Shown in pieces: positions 7,574-15,481 of a stretch of 23,435 nt of DNA (within the stretch, counting starts at the first letter, position 1; every line of letters begins with the position of its first letter). Below the pieces are notes generated by a model, which was not told the DNA's origin, ran no database searches, and was given only the letters and a program-made list of their open reading frames with translations. Made by a program: the position numbers and the translations under genes. Origin of the DNA: Betaproteobacteria bacterium TMED156 (lineage in GTDB: Bacteria > Pseudomonadota > Gammaproteobacteria > Burkholderiales > Burkholderiaceae_A); assembly GCA_002171155.1 (NCBI GenBank), contig NHHF01000111.1, positions 1,887 through 25,321 on the forward strand, read 5' to 3'.

Positions 7574-8946
7574 TGGCTCAATTTTGGTATGATCAACAAA
7601 TAAGAAGATACTTGTTACAATTTGTACGTATCTTTAATGGCTTTCAAGTTAAAAGTGGTCAAAAAAATGCAGGCGGTACTTCATCACAAGTTTATAGAAC
7701 TGTGCCAATGCGTTATGCAGATATGTCAAGAATGGTTGCACACGTATTGCGTGGCAATACAGAAAATGCATTAAATTCTACACCATTTATGACTTGTAGT
7801 GTTGCTAACTTAAATGTTGCAAGAGAACGTAGGCATGATCCAAAATTAATTTCAGCACAGCAAATTCAAGAAAGAAAATATGATTCTTTAAATGATCAAT
7901 ATACAGCAGAACTAGGAAATACATATACTGTAGAACGTTATATGCCTGTACCTTATGACTTAACTATTAATGTTGATGTATGGTGTTCTAATACTGAACA
8001 AAAACTACAACTATTAGAACAGGTACTAACATTGTTTAATCCTACAGTAGAAATACAATCAAATACTAATCCTTTAGACTGGACTAATATTACTGTTGTT
8101 GAATTAATTGACATACAATGGTCATCTAGATCAGTGCCACAAGGTGTTGATTCACAATTAGATATTGCTACACTTATTTTTCAAGTACCAATATGGATTA
8201 ATCCTCCAGCAAAGGTTAAAAAACAATCAATAATTCATTCTATTATTAATAGAATACACTTAGATGATAATCTAACCGATCTTGAGTATGATAAAAACAT
8301 GGCAGACTTTTTTGAACAATTTAGTAATTTAGAAGAAATTGTAGTTACACCACAAGACGCTCAAGTTGATGTAACTGGTAACACTGTAAGTTTATTAAAC
8401 GCACACGGATTAAATGAAAATTATTCATGGAAAGAATTTTTCGAACAATATGGTGAGTTCCAAGCATCTACTTCAAAATTAAAATTAAGAAGAGCATCAG
8501 ACATTGAGGATTCAACTCAGGACATAGTTGGTACTATTGCTTACAATCCAACAAATGATAATCAATTAATTTTTACAATTGATTCAGCAACTTTGCCAAC
8601 AAACACACAAACTGCTGTACTAAAAATTATTGATCCTCAAAAAAATCAACCAGGTGACGGTACACTTGCTAGTCAAGTAACCGGACAAAGATATTTGATA
8701 ATAAATGATATTGTACAAAGTTCAAGTAATTGGGGTAATGTAGTTGCTTCAGCAAATGATATTATTGAGTTTGATGGTACAAGTTGGAATGTATCATTTG
8801 ATGCTAGTGTAAATGGTTCAACTGTACAATACGTCACAAACTCTGCAACAAATTATCAATATAAATGGACTGGCACAGAATGGATTGATACGTATCAAGG
8901 CGTTTACAAACCAGGTTTTTGGATATTAAATTTATCCGGCATTTAA
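7573..8946 (+). CDS. 15: Tail sheath stabiliser / tail completion protein (gp15-like)
   Basis: 457 aa. gp15 caps the finished tail and connects it to the neck. The N-terminal 220 residues follow T4 gp15: FWYDQQIRRYLLQFVRIFNG (T4 FYNSSFRRYATLM...), VPMRYAD, a region with TPFMTCSVANLNV, then YMPVPYDLTINVDVWCSN, QLLEQVLTLFNPTVEI, the IQWSSRS strand and PIWINPPAKV. The T4 protein is 272 aa. The extra C-terminal 200 residues include a module with GQRYLIINDI, DIIEFDGTSWNVSFDA and YKWTGTEW, as I recall from cyanophage gp15. The start overlaps the upstream stop. It is followed by a 40-base gap holding an early-type promoter for the Nudix gene, so the structural operon may end here. Confidence 0.85.
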   Translation: MAQFWYDQQIRRYLLQFVRIFNGFQVKSGQKNAGGTSSQVYRTVPMRYADMSRMVAHVLRGNTENALNSTPFMTCSVANLNVARERRHDPKLISAQQIQERKYDSLNDQYTAELGNTYTVERYMPVPYDLTINVDVWCSNTEQKLQLLEQVLTLFNPTVEIQSNTNPLDWTNITVVELIDIQWSSRSVPQGVDSQLDIATLIFQVPIWINPPAKVKKQSIIHSIINRIHLDDNLTDLEYDKNMADFFEQFSNLEEIVVTPQDAQVDVTGNTVSLLNAHGLNENYSWKEFFEQYGEFQASTSKLKLRRASDIEDSTQDIVGTIAYNPTNDNQLIFTIDSATLPTNTQTAVLKIIDPQKNQPGDGTLASQVTGQRYLIINDIVQSSSNWGNVVASANDIIEFDGTSWNVSFDASVNGSTVQYVTNSATNYQYKWTGTEWIDTYQGVYKPGFWILNLSGI

Positions 8947-8950
8947 CACA

Positions 8951-8981
8951 TTGACTATTCTATAAAACCATGCTATAAATA
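8951..8981 (+). promoter_or_regulatory. Hybrid early/late promoter of the Nudix gene
   Basis: TTGACT (8951-8956), 17-bp spacer, TATAAA (8974-8979). The -10 is embedded in TATAAATA (8974-8981), an exact T4 late promoter box. Initiation 6-7 bases downstream would fall on ATG 8987. No Shine-Dalgarno is present, so a leaderless message is predicted. Confidence 0.6.
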
Positions 8982-8986
8982 TATGT

Positions 8987-9409
8987 ATGTATGATGCAGT
9001 AGGAGCCACTTTTTTATCAAAAGACACAAAAAGATTCTGTCTCAATAAACGATCCGAAACTGTAAGTAAACCAGGCACATGGAGTTTTTGGGGTGGAAAG
9101 GTTGAAAGCGGTGAAACTGTTATTGGGGCCTTAAAAAGAGAATTGCAAGAAGAGATTGGTTTTGTTCCTGAAATTTTAAAAATACATCCACTTGATATCT
9201 ATCAAAGTTCAGATGGTCATTTTATGTACCATACATTTGTTATTATTACACCTAAAGAATTTGAACCAAAAATTAATCACGAATCTCAAGATTATAGTTG
9301 GTCTAAATTAAAAAAGTTACCAACACCTTTACACCAAGGTGCACGTAAAACATTGTTGGATAAAAACAATGTTAAAAAGTTACATTTGATTGTAAATAGT
9401 ATTGACTAA
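8987..9409 (+). CDS. Nudix hydrolase
   Basis: 140 aa with a complete Nudix box: Gly37, Glu43, then Arg51-Glu52-Leu53, Glu55-Glu56 and Gly58, exactly Gx5Ex7RELxEExG. Nudix enzymes hydrolyse nucleoside diphosphates linked to another group, using Mg2+ bound by the REUxEE glutamates. The substrate cannot be read from the sequence; candidates are oxidised dNTPs, dinucleoside polyphosphates, NADH or capped RNA ends. T4 carries a Nudix protein (NudE), but I do not claim orthology. The start is the first of several ATGs after TATAAATA, with no Shine-Dalgarno. It lies between gp15 and a 223-aa unknown, which follows 23 bases later in the same orientation, as a likely two-gene unit. Confidence 0.9.
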   Translation: MYDAVGATFLSKDTKRFCLNKRSETVSKPGTWSFWGGKVESGETVIGALKRELQEEIGFVPEILKIHPLDIYQSSDGHFMYHTFVIITPKEFEPKINHESQDYSWSKLKKLPTPLHQGARKTLLDKNNVKKLHLIVNSID

Positions 9410-9432
9410 GAAAAACATAGGACACCATATAT

Positions 9433-10104
9433 TTGTCACGTATTATTAATTTTAACCAGGCTAAGATAGCTCACAGTTTCGAGAAATTCTCTCGTGATGG
9501 AGTCATCACTGATGATATTTTAGAAAATATCAATAGCAATTTTCATTTTGAAAGTGATATTAGAGATGTATTGGTTGACTACTCAGAAAAAGATCAAAAA
9601 CGTTTTTTTAAAATATTACTTGATATTAAAGAAGCTGTAAAACAAATGACCAGTGAAGAAAATATGGATATTAGATTTTCTTTAGAAGATGAGTATTTTA
9701 ATCTGTTACAAAATTTAGAAACCAATGATACAAAATATAAAATACCATCAATACTTATAAAATATAGAAAAGATATAAATCCTATTCGTGCTTTAAAATT
9801 TGAATTACAAGAAATTATGTCAATGTACACTATTGAAGATGATTATCATATATGGTTAGTTAAAGAGTTTAAAAGCGAAGATAAGATAAATGAAATTGTA
9901 TTTCGAGTAAAAAATGATATAATTAAAATTGTTCAAATGCAGAAAAAATTTAAACGTGCTAAAGAAAAATATTCATATTTTGTGTTACCAATGAGTTACT
10001 ATCACTGTATTGAAATGGAAGCTGATATGGTTAGTTGGATAAAAACTTTACAAGAATTTTTAGTGTGGAGTACACAGGATGATATTAAAAATCGTTACGA
10101 TTAG
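9433..10104 (+). CDS. Unknown charged, largely helical protein, 223 aa
   Basis: I do not recognise this protein. It begins SRIINFNQAKIAHSFEKFSR after a TTG start. AGGA lies ten bases before the TTG, an in-frame stop (TAG 9418-9420) limits the 5' end, and no ATG is available in between. The sequence is rich in Lys, Glu and Ile with predicted long helices and no membrane segment, zinc motif or P-loop. It ends with a Trp/Tyr-rich stretch (SYYHCIEMEADMVSWIKTLQ). It probably shares the Nudix transcript. Its stop overlaps the stop of the converging fibre-like gene by three bases, and no terminator is visible at the junction. Confidence 0.6.
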   Translation: MSRIINFNQAKIAHSFEKFSRDGVITDDILENINSNFHFESDIRDVLVDYSEKDQKRFFKILLDIKEAVKQMTSEENMDIRFSLEDEYFNLLQNLETNDTKYKIPSILIKYRKDINPIRALKFELQEIMSMYTIEDDYHIWLVKEFKSEDKINEIVFRVKNDIIKIVQMQKKFKRAKEKYSYFVLPMSYYHCIEMEADMVSWIKTLQEFLVWSTQDDIKNRYD

Positions 10105-12419
10105 ACAACAATATTAATTACTTTAATACCTGTATCAGTACTATTTTCTAAAGACTTACCAACTATACACCAAGCAGGTGGATTTGCACTTTCTGGTGCA
10201 AGTGCTGTTGCTGTACCACGTTTAGCATTTGATACTAACACGTCACCTTTTTTAATTGCACCTTCTACTTTACAAGGAACTTTACCACGCAATGCAACTG
10301 CTACGCCATTTGCATCTTTGTTCATTAAGTATGCTGGATTAGTTGATACAACTCCTGCTACCCTGTGATCTGCTAGTATTGATGTTGTAGTAACTTCTTT
10401 TTCTCCACCAAACACGACAACTGTACCTGGCTCATAATTATCATCTGCTTCATAAATCTCTGCCAAGTCAGCATATTGTGCCGTTGTTGCTGTTGCATAA
10501 ACTGTTCCAGCTTGTACATCAGCATTTGCTGTTATTGTAATATTAGTAGCTGAAGCTGTTGACGTTGTAGTTGCCGCTACCCATCTATCAGTTCCTTCTT
10601 CCCATATCCAAGCCGCATTGTTTTCTGATGAACCACGTTGTACAATTAAACCTGCATCTGTACTATTGTTTGCTGGTTGTGATGAATGTTTGTTTAATAA
10701 CATAACAGGATCTTCAACTTCAACATTGTTTACTTCAAGTGTTGTTGCTGTACCTTGTACAACCAAGTCTGTTGCAATAACAACTCTACCACCTGTGTCT
10801 GGAGTAAGATTAATATCTGCGCCGCCTGTTGAAATTATACTATTTCCATTAACATCTAAGTTACCGCCAAGTTGTGGTGTTGTATCATCAACAACTTCTG
10901 TGATAACGTCAATACCTGCTGTCCAAACAAATGATGATGTACCATGATTGTATTTTAATAGTTTTTGATCATCTGATGCTGACGGTTGTGTTACTCCTTG
11001 TAATGAGTAAAAATTAATTTGTTGAGCTAGTGTGTTTGGATCTTGATTTTCAAATCTTGAATTTCCTGAACTATAAACTAAAACATGATTAGCATTTGGG
11101 CCACTTACTTGTACGTCTGAATTATTTGAAATACTAGGCGTTTCGTTCACCCAGTTTGATCCATTATATTTTAAATAATTTCCAGAAGCTAATGATGAAG
11201 TTTGAACATCTTTTAATAAACCCGATAATTCAATATGCTCTATTGCTGTAAAACTCATGTTACTAAACTGATACGTATTTGTTGAACCGCTATCAAATTT
11301 AGGAACTACTTGATACTCAACTGAATTAGCTGTAACACTATCATATAATGTAAATGCAAAATGATTGTTTGCTGATGGACTTGAATATTCAGCTATTGGT
11401 GAACCATAAGTCATTGCGTTACCATTGATTGCTCTAAAGATACCAATCGTTGCATTGTTTGGTGTTTCTTGTACAACTTCTATTGCAAAGTTAATTTGTA
11501 CTTTTGTGTTACTTGCTGTATCTAAACTAAATGATGATATTGTTGCTAATTTTTTTGCACCATCGTATGCTGTAGAAATACTTGATACTGTTCCTGATGT
11601 TGTTCCTGAATCTCTTAAATTTACAACTGCACTTGCAGGTGCACCTGGAGTATAATAACCTAATGATTGATTCCAAACTAAAACTTGTCCGTCTGTTGGT
11701 GTAGCACCAGAATTCACATCACTTAATGCTTTAATTGATGATGCCGCAATCCTTGTGTCTGCATCTGCGTATGTTGTTGTTTGATTGTAATATAAATTCG
11801 TTGACCCTTGTGGTAAATTATCTGTGTTTACTTTGTTTCCTGTTGTACCAAAGTCAATCATTGTGTTATCAATTGAGTCTGCCACAATTGCTGTCAAGTA
11901 ACCTGCACCTGAGTGATCACCCCAACCATATGCCGAATTCCAATTTGAAACTGTTGATGATGTTACTCCTGCATTTGTAATTCTTGCATCTGCTCTTGTA
12001 TCTGTGTAATACAAGTTTGTTGATCCTTGTGGAACTTGATCTGTATCAATTGTAATAAACTCGACTGCGTTTGCACCTGAATTAATTTTTAAATATTTGC
12101 CGGCCGCACCAGAATAGTTTGCTGGAGTATCATTTAATCCAACAAAGTCTGCACTAATATTTCCAGTATTTGTTAAATTTGCACCACCAAAATCCCATCC
12201 AGATGATTTGTAAACTAATGATCCAACAATTGATCCATTTGATTCAATTTCAACACCTGAACCAGCGGCGGGTAATGAAGACGCTCCCTTGTTTAGTGTT
12301 ATTGTGTTGTCTTTGATTGTGGTATCTGAAGTTGACGTAACAATTTGTTCGCCAGTAACTTTTAAGTTACCAGAAACTATTAAATCGTCTGCTATCCTTA
12401 GTTCTTTCAAATCTGCCAT
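10101..12419 (-). CDS. Large virion fibre-like/decoration protein with C-terminal YADLAE domain
   Basis: 772 aa from ATG 12419. I prefer this start to ATG 12431 because GGAG lies six bases before it and actually overlaps the upstream ATG. The N-terminus (ELRIADDLIVSGNLKVTG) is typical of marine phage fibre-type proteins with beta-helical repeats. QGSTNLYYTDTRADARI-like repeats occur at least twice. Residues from about 551 repeat the layout of the N-terminus (DLVVQGTATTLEVNN...MLLNKHSS). The last 125 residues begin QYADLAEIYEADDNYEPGTV, run through VAGVVSTNPAYLMN and RGKVPCKV, and end KVINIVV. This resembles the peptidase-G2/autoproteolytic-type caps of phage fibres, though no catalytic residue can be assigned. 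It lies downstream of gp23 behind a strong hairpin, with its own late-type promoter, and could be a tail fibre, whisker or capsid fibre. Confidence 0.7.
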   Translation of the reverse strand: MADLKELRIADDLIVSGNLKVTGEQIVTSTSDTTIKDNTITLNKGASSLPAAGSGVEIESNGSIVGSLVYKSSGWDFGGANLTNTGNISADFVGLNDTPANYSGAAGKYLKINSGANAVEFITIDTDQVPQGSTNLYYTDTRADARITNAGVTSSTVSNWNSAYGWGDHSGAGYLTAIVADSIDNTMIDFGTTGNKVNTDNLPQGSTNLYYNQTTTYADADTRIAASSIKALSDVNSGATPTDGQVLVWNQSLGYYTPGAPASAVVNLRDSGTTSGTVSSISTAYDGAKKLATISSFSLDTASNTKVQINFAIEVVQETPNNATIGIFRAINGNAMTYGSPIAEYSSPSANNHFAFTLYDSVTANSVEYQVVPKFDSGSTNTYQFSNMSFTAIEHIELSGLLKDVQTSSLASGNYLKYNGSNWVNETPSISNNSDVQVSGPNANHVLVYSSGNSRFENQDPNTLAQQINFYSLQGVTQPSASDDQKLLKYNHGTSSFVWTAGIDVITEVVDDTTPQLGGNLDVNGNSIISTGGADINLTPDTGGRVVIATDLVVQGTATTLEVNNVEVEDPVMLLNKHSSQPANNSTDAGLIVQRGSSENNAAWIWEEGTDRWVAATTTSTASATNITITANADVQAGTVYATATTAQYADLAEIYEADDNYEPGTVVVFGGEKEVTTTSILADHRVAGVVSTNPAYLMNKDANGVAVALRGKVPCKVEGAIKKGDVLVSNAKRGTATALAPESANPPAWCIVGKSLENSTDTGIKVINIVV

Positions 12420-12444
12420 GCTATGCTCCAATATGTATTACTAT

Positions 12445-12452
12445 TATTTAGC
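12445..12452 (-). promoter_or_regulatory. Late-type promoter for the fibre-like gene (GCTAAATA)
   Basis: GCTAAATA on the minus strand, about 26 bases before ATG 12419. It allows expression of this gene independently of gp23 across the hairpin at 12490-12515. A weaker TATAAATT lies 15 bases further upstream. Confidence 0.5.
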
Positions 12453-12489
12453 AGATTTGGCCAATTTATAATATGTGTGTTTGTCAAGG

Positions 12490-12515
12490 GAAACCCCGGA
12501 ATAATCCGGGGTTTC
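12490..12515 (-). terminator. Strong GC hairpin after gp23
   Basis: Perfect 11-bp stem (GAAACCCCGGA / TCCGGGGTTTC) with a 4-base loop, 18 bases past the gp23 stop at 12533. It stands out in AT-rich DNA. The 3' side lacks a clean U-tract on either strand, so it may act as an attenuating terminator or as a 3' end stabiliser for the very abundant gp23 mRNA. Confidence 0.65.
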
Positions 12516-12532
12516 TATATTGATATCTAAAA

Positions 12533-13705
12533 TTAGATAAACGTTACGTTTGAGATAGCTAATTTTGATAGGTAGTCTGCTGAATTACCAAGTGATGATG
12601 CAGTGTTTGTTAACTCTACATAACCGTATCTTGTCATGAAGCTTACTACTGGCTCAAAAGTTGACGGATCCACAATAACGCCTGATGACATTAATGGGAT
12701 GTATGGGCAATAGAATGCCGCCGCGTCTACTTCACCTGCGCCTTTGTAACCAATCAATACTGGTGAATCATCTACCAAGTATGAGTTTACATATACTCTC
12801 ATTGCGCCGTTTAATGTACCAACAAATTTTGTGTTAGTTGGTGCTTCGAAAGTACCTTCAGTTGTTCTTGCGAACGCTGAAGTTGTTGCAGATTGTAAAA
12901 TTGTCAAAGCCTGTGGAGAAACAACAGCCCAGTTAGCCGCGCCTCTTCTTGTTCTTTGAGCAATTAAATTTGCTTCTCTATTAATAGCAATTGCCAATGC
13001 CGCATGTTCGTCACCTACGAAAGTTGGTGTACCTGTTGCAGTTGATTGATCAAAAGCTGTACCTGATGGTGCTAAAGATGTAAGTGAACCAAGAATTTCT
13101 TGATCGATCTCAGCAGTAATTTCTTGTGCTAATGCCGCCATTACTTCTGCTTCTACATCTAAACCATGCATCGCTGATGCGTCATGTGCCGCTTCAAATG
13201 TCCAACGTGCTGATAGCTTTCTTGTTTTAGCTTCAACAGTTTGTTTTAAAATTTGAATTGACATTTTGTTACCAGCTTCACCCTCTAATGATGAAGTAGT
13301 AGCACCTGATACAGGTGATTGTGTACCTGAACCTGGGTTTGAAGAGTATGATCTTGCGATTTCAAAAGGTGAAAGTGCTTCAGAACCTGCTGTTACACCG
13401 TCTTTTGCGTCTGAGTATCTAACTCTTAATGTGTGAATCTGACCTACTGGACCAGTCATTGGTTGTACACCAACGATTTCGTTAGCGATAACAGTTGGCA
13501 TCACACGTCTAATTATTGGAAGAATTACTTTGTTTAAAGCCGCTACGTTACCAGCACCTGTGGCACCAGTTGTCGCCGCCTCAGCCAAGTATTTCTTTGT
13601 ATTCTCAAGAACAGCGTCCATTGATTTAGCTTTAGTACCTTCTAAGCCTTCCATCAATGCACTTTTAGTTTCTGTCCATTTTTCTGTGATTACATTATCA
13701 GTCAT
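12533..13705 (-). CDS. 23: Major capsid protein (gp23-like)
   Basis: 390 aa, HK97-fold shell subunit, shorter than T4 gp23 (521 aa). The order 20-21-22-23 and motifs such as LNKVILPIIRRVMPTVIANE, IHTLRVRYSD, the Ala-rich LDVEAEVMAALAQEITAEID helix and ANWAVVSPQAL near the axial domain identify it. Near the N-terminus, YLAE (Leu40-Ala41-Glu42) fits the T4 prohead protease rule (hydrophobic-x-Glu, cut after Glu), so mature protein may begin at Ala43. ATG 13705 has AGGAG upstream and starts one base after the gp22 stop. I see no late-type box directly before it, so it appears to depend on upstream transcription or a promoter inside gp22. Confidence 0.92.
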   Translation of the reverse strand: MTDNVITEKWTETKSALMEGLEGTKAKSMDAVLENTKKYLAEAATTGATGAGNVAALNKVILPIIRRVMPTVIANEIVGVQPMTGPVGQIHTLRVRYSDAKDGVTAGSEALSPFEIARSYSSNPGSGTQSPVSGATTSSLEGEAGNKMSIQILKQTVEAKTRKLSARWTFEAAHDASAMHGLDVEAEVMAALAQEITAEIDQEILGSLTSLAPSGTAFDQSTATGTPTFVGDEHAALAIAINREANLIAQRTRRGAANWAVVSPQALTILQSATTSAFARTTEGTFEAPTNTKFVGTLNGAMRVYVNSYLVDDSPVLIGYKGAGEVDAAAFYCPYIPLMSSGVIVDPSTFEPVVSFMTRYGYVELTNTASSLGNSADYLSKLAISNVTFI

Positions 13706-13706
13706 T

Positions 13707-14810
13707 TTACTTAACTCCTAGACCTGCTAGTTTTTTAAGTTCAACAATGTCACCATTGCTAGAACTAGTTTCTGCAGGTGCTTCTCTATTACCAGTTACC
13801 TCTGTTACTGATTCAGTAACAATAGTTTTATTTGATTCAGCTGGAGCTGATTCATTTAAAACTGCTGGTAAGTATTTGTTAAACTGTTTTTTTAAATCGC
13901 TTGTTTGTACAGATTCAAGCAATTCATTCATTACGCGACGCTTGTCTTTAGATAAATTTGTAGTTAACTCTGTAAGAGTTTTTTCACGTACATTTTTATC
14001 TTCAGCAATTCTTAATTTAGTCTGAACTGCTTCAATTTCTGCGTCTTTTTCTTTAATCTTAGATTCTGCTTCAGTAGTATTTACTGATACAGCTTCTAAT
14101 TCTTTTTGAAGTTTTCTAACCTCTGTACCTTCGGCTAGATGAGAAGACATATACTCGCCTGCAAATGCATCAAATACTTTTCTACCAAAATTGTTTTCTT
14201 TAGCAACTTTGATATCTTCTTTAAGTTGTGATAATTCGCTTCTCAAACTTTTCTCAACTGTTTTTTCAACAACACCAGCCGCTTTTGAAACAAAACGTTG
14301 TTTTGCATCAGCAATCATTTTCTTGCCTTCTGCTACTAATTTAACTTTTTGTTCAATAACTGCTTTTTTATCGTTTTCAAATTCAGTTAGCTCTTTTGCT
14401 AATTGTTTAACAACAAAGTTTTCCAATTTTGCAAAATTACCTTTTAAGTTTGTTCTATCAGCGTGTAGTTCTTTTACTTCTTTAGCTAATTGCTCAGCAA
14501 CAAATTTGTCTACTAGACCAATATGTTTATCAATATTAGTTTTGTAAGCAACTGTTTGCTCAGCCAATGATGCTCTGTCAGCCTTAAGCTCTTCTATTTC
14601 AGCTGTAATTCTGTCAGTTAACATTGTGTCCATAGCTTCAACAATTTGACTCTTATCATTTTCATAACGTTGAGCAAATTCATCGCGAAGTTCAGCAGTG
14701 ATCTCTTCTCTGGCTTCGTCTAACTTTGTTTTCCACGTTTCTTGAATCTGAGTTTTCATTTCTTCTGAAATTGCATCCGACTCAAGTATTCCGTTAAAAA
14801 TATCTGCCAT
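13707..14810 (-). CDS. 22: Prohead core scaffolding protein (gp22-like)
   Basis: 367 aa, longer than T4 gp22 (269 aa). It is the internal scaffold round which gp23 assembles and is later degraded by the gp21 protease. It is Glu/Lys/Ala-rich with long coiled-coil heptads over residues 20-290. Three similar segments of the form LxADRxxLxxxxxKxxxxxxxFVxxQLAKE (about residues 70-140) suggest internal duplication. LAEQ, ILES and LLES sites fit the hydrophobic-x-Glu cleavage rule. The C-terminus (IVELKKLAGLGVK) is a short conserved helix after a Ser/Ala/Glu linker, probably the capsid-binding tail. Start ATG 14810 has AAGGAG nine bases upstream and lies 12 bases after the gp21 stop. Confidence 0.85.
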   Translation of the reverse strand: MADIFNGILESDAISEEMKTQIQETWKTKLDEAREEITAELRDEFAQRYENDKSQIVEAMDTMLTDRITAEIEELKADRASLAEQTVAYKTNIDKHIGLVDKFVAEQLAKEVKELHADRTNLKGNFAKLENFVVKQLAKELTEFENDKKAVIEQKVKLVAEGKKMIADAKQRFVSKAAGVVEKTVEKSLRSELSQLKEDIKVAKENNFGRKVFDAFAGEYMSSHLAEGTEVRKLQKELEAVSVNTTEAESKIKEKDAEIEAVQTKLRIAEDKNVREKTLTELTTNLSKDKRRVMNELLESVQTSDLKKQFNKYLPAVLNESAPAESNKTIVTESVTEVTGNREAPAETSSSNGDIVELKKLAGLGVK

Positions 14811-14822
14811 GAGTAGTTCTCC

Positions 14823-15452
14823 TTATAACTTCAACTCTTTTATTAATTTAACTATCTCATCTCTAAGATAGCCTTCTGCTTTGCGATCATACATAGCATC
14901 TGCGCCTATGCCGTATAGACGTCTTCCGCCACGCATGTTCATCAAACCTTCATATATTGCTTTTGGATAAGCATCTGGGGCCGATGGTTGTGCAACAATG
15001 TCTACAGTAACAATTTCAAAATCAGACACATTGCCTGATTCGTTTACGTTACCTGTACCTCTTGATGACACACCCAATTTTGCTCCACTTTCCAAAAGGG
15101 TTTTTACAATGTTTCCCATTGGGGTTGGTAAAATTTTAAGTTTACCAATTCCGTTTGGACCGTCCATCCACATTGATTCGATCATGTGTGATACACGATC
15201 TAAATTCACTGTTAATTCTTCAGGGTGATCTGCTTCACCTAAAACAGAATAACCACCTTTCAAGCGTTCGTCCACTGAAGAAACTGCTTTTTCTATCTCT
15301 TCTAGTGGATAAACACGTGAATTTTGATTCTTTACTCCGCCTTGGATGAATACACCTTTCATAAACAAGTTTTTCTTATCGCCTTCGCCTTCGTGTAGAA
15401 TTTGCATTCCGGCTTGGTCGAAAGTTAAACTTTCTAAAAGTGGTTTAATCAT
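14823..15452 (-). CDS. 21: Prohead core protease (gp21-like)
   Basis: 209 aa, the same size as T4 gp21. This serine protease of the herpesvirus-assemblin-like fold cleaves scaffold and shell proteins in the prohead. The catalytic His is His76 in LGEADHPEE, and the Ser is Ser129 or Ser130 in LGVSSRGTG. Asp151 in VTVDIVAQPSAPDA is conserved nearby. NQNSRVYPLEEIE near residue 42 and IYEGL (167-170) are family features, and the latter could be a self-cleavage site. Start ATG 15452 has AAAGGAG upstream. It sits between the acidic core protein and gp22, as in T4. Confidence 0.92.
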   Translation of the reverse strand: MIKPLLESLTFDQAGMQILHEGEGDKKNLFMKGVFIQGGVKNQNSRVYPLEEIEKAVSSVDERLKGGYSVLGEADHPEELTVNLDRVSHMIESMWMDGPNGIGKLKILPTPMGNIVKTLLESGAKLGVSSRGTGNVNESGNVSDFEIVTVDIVAQPSAPDAYPKAIYEGLMNMRGGRRLYGIGADAMYDRKAEGYLRDEIVKLIKELKL

Positions 15453-15481
15453 CTTGACGATCTCCTTTACCTAATTCAACC

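Noticed and set aside
12420..12431. Upstream ATG giving MEHS at the start of the fibre-like protein
   Set aside because: The GGAG ribosome site of the second ATG overlaps this ATG, and the first has no ribosome site of its own.
12465..12487. TTGACA followed by TATAAA on the minus strand as a further early promoter for the fibre-like gene
   Set aside because: The spacer is only 11 bp, far too short for sigma-70, and the base pair set 17 bp downstream (TTGGCC) is no -10. The nearby GCTAAATA fits better.
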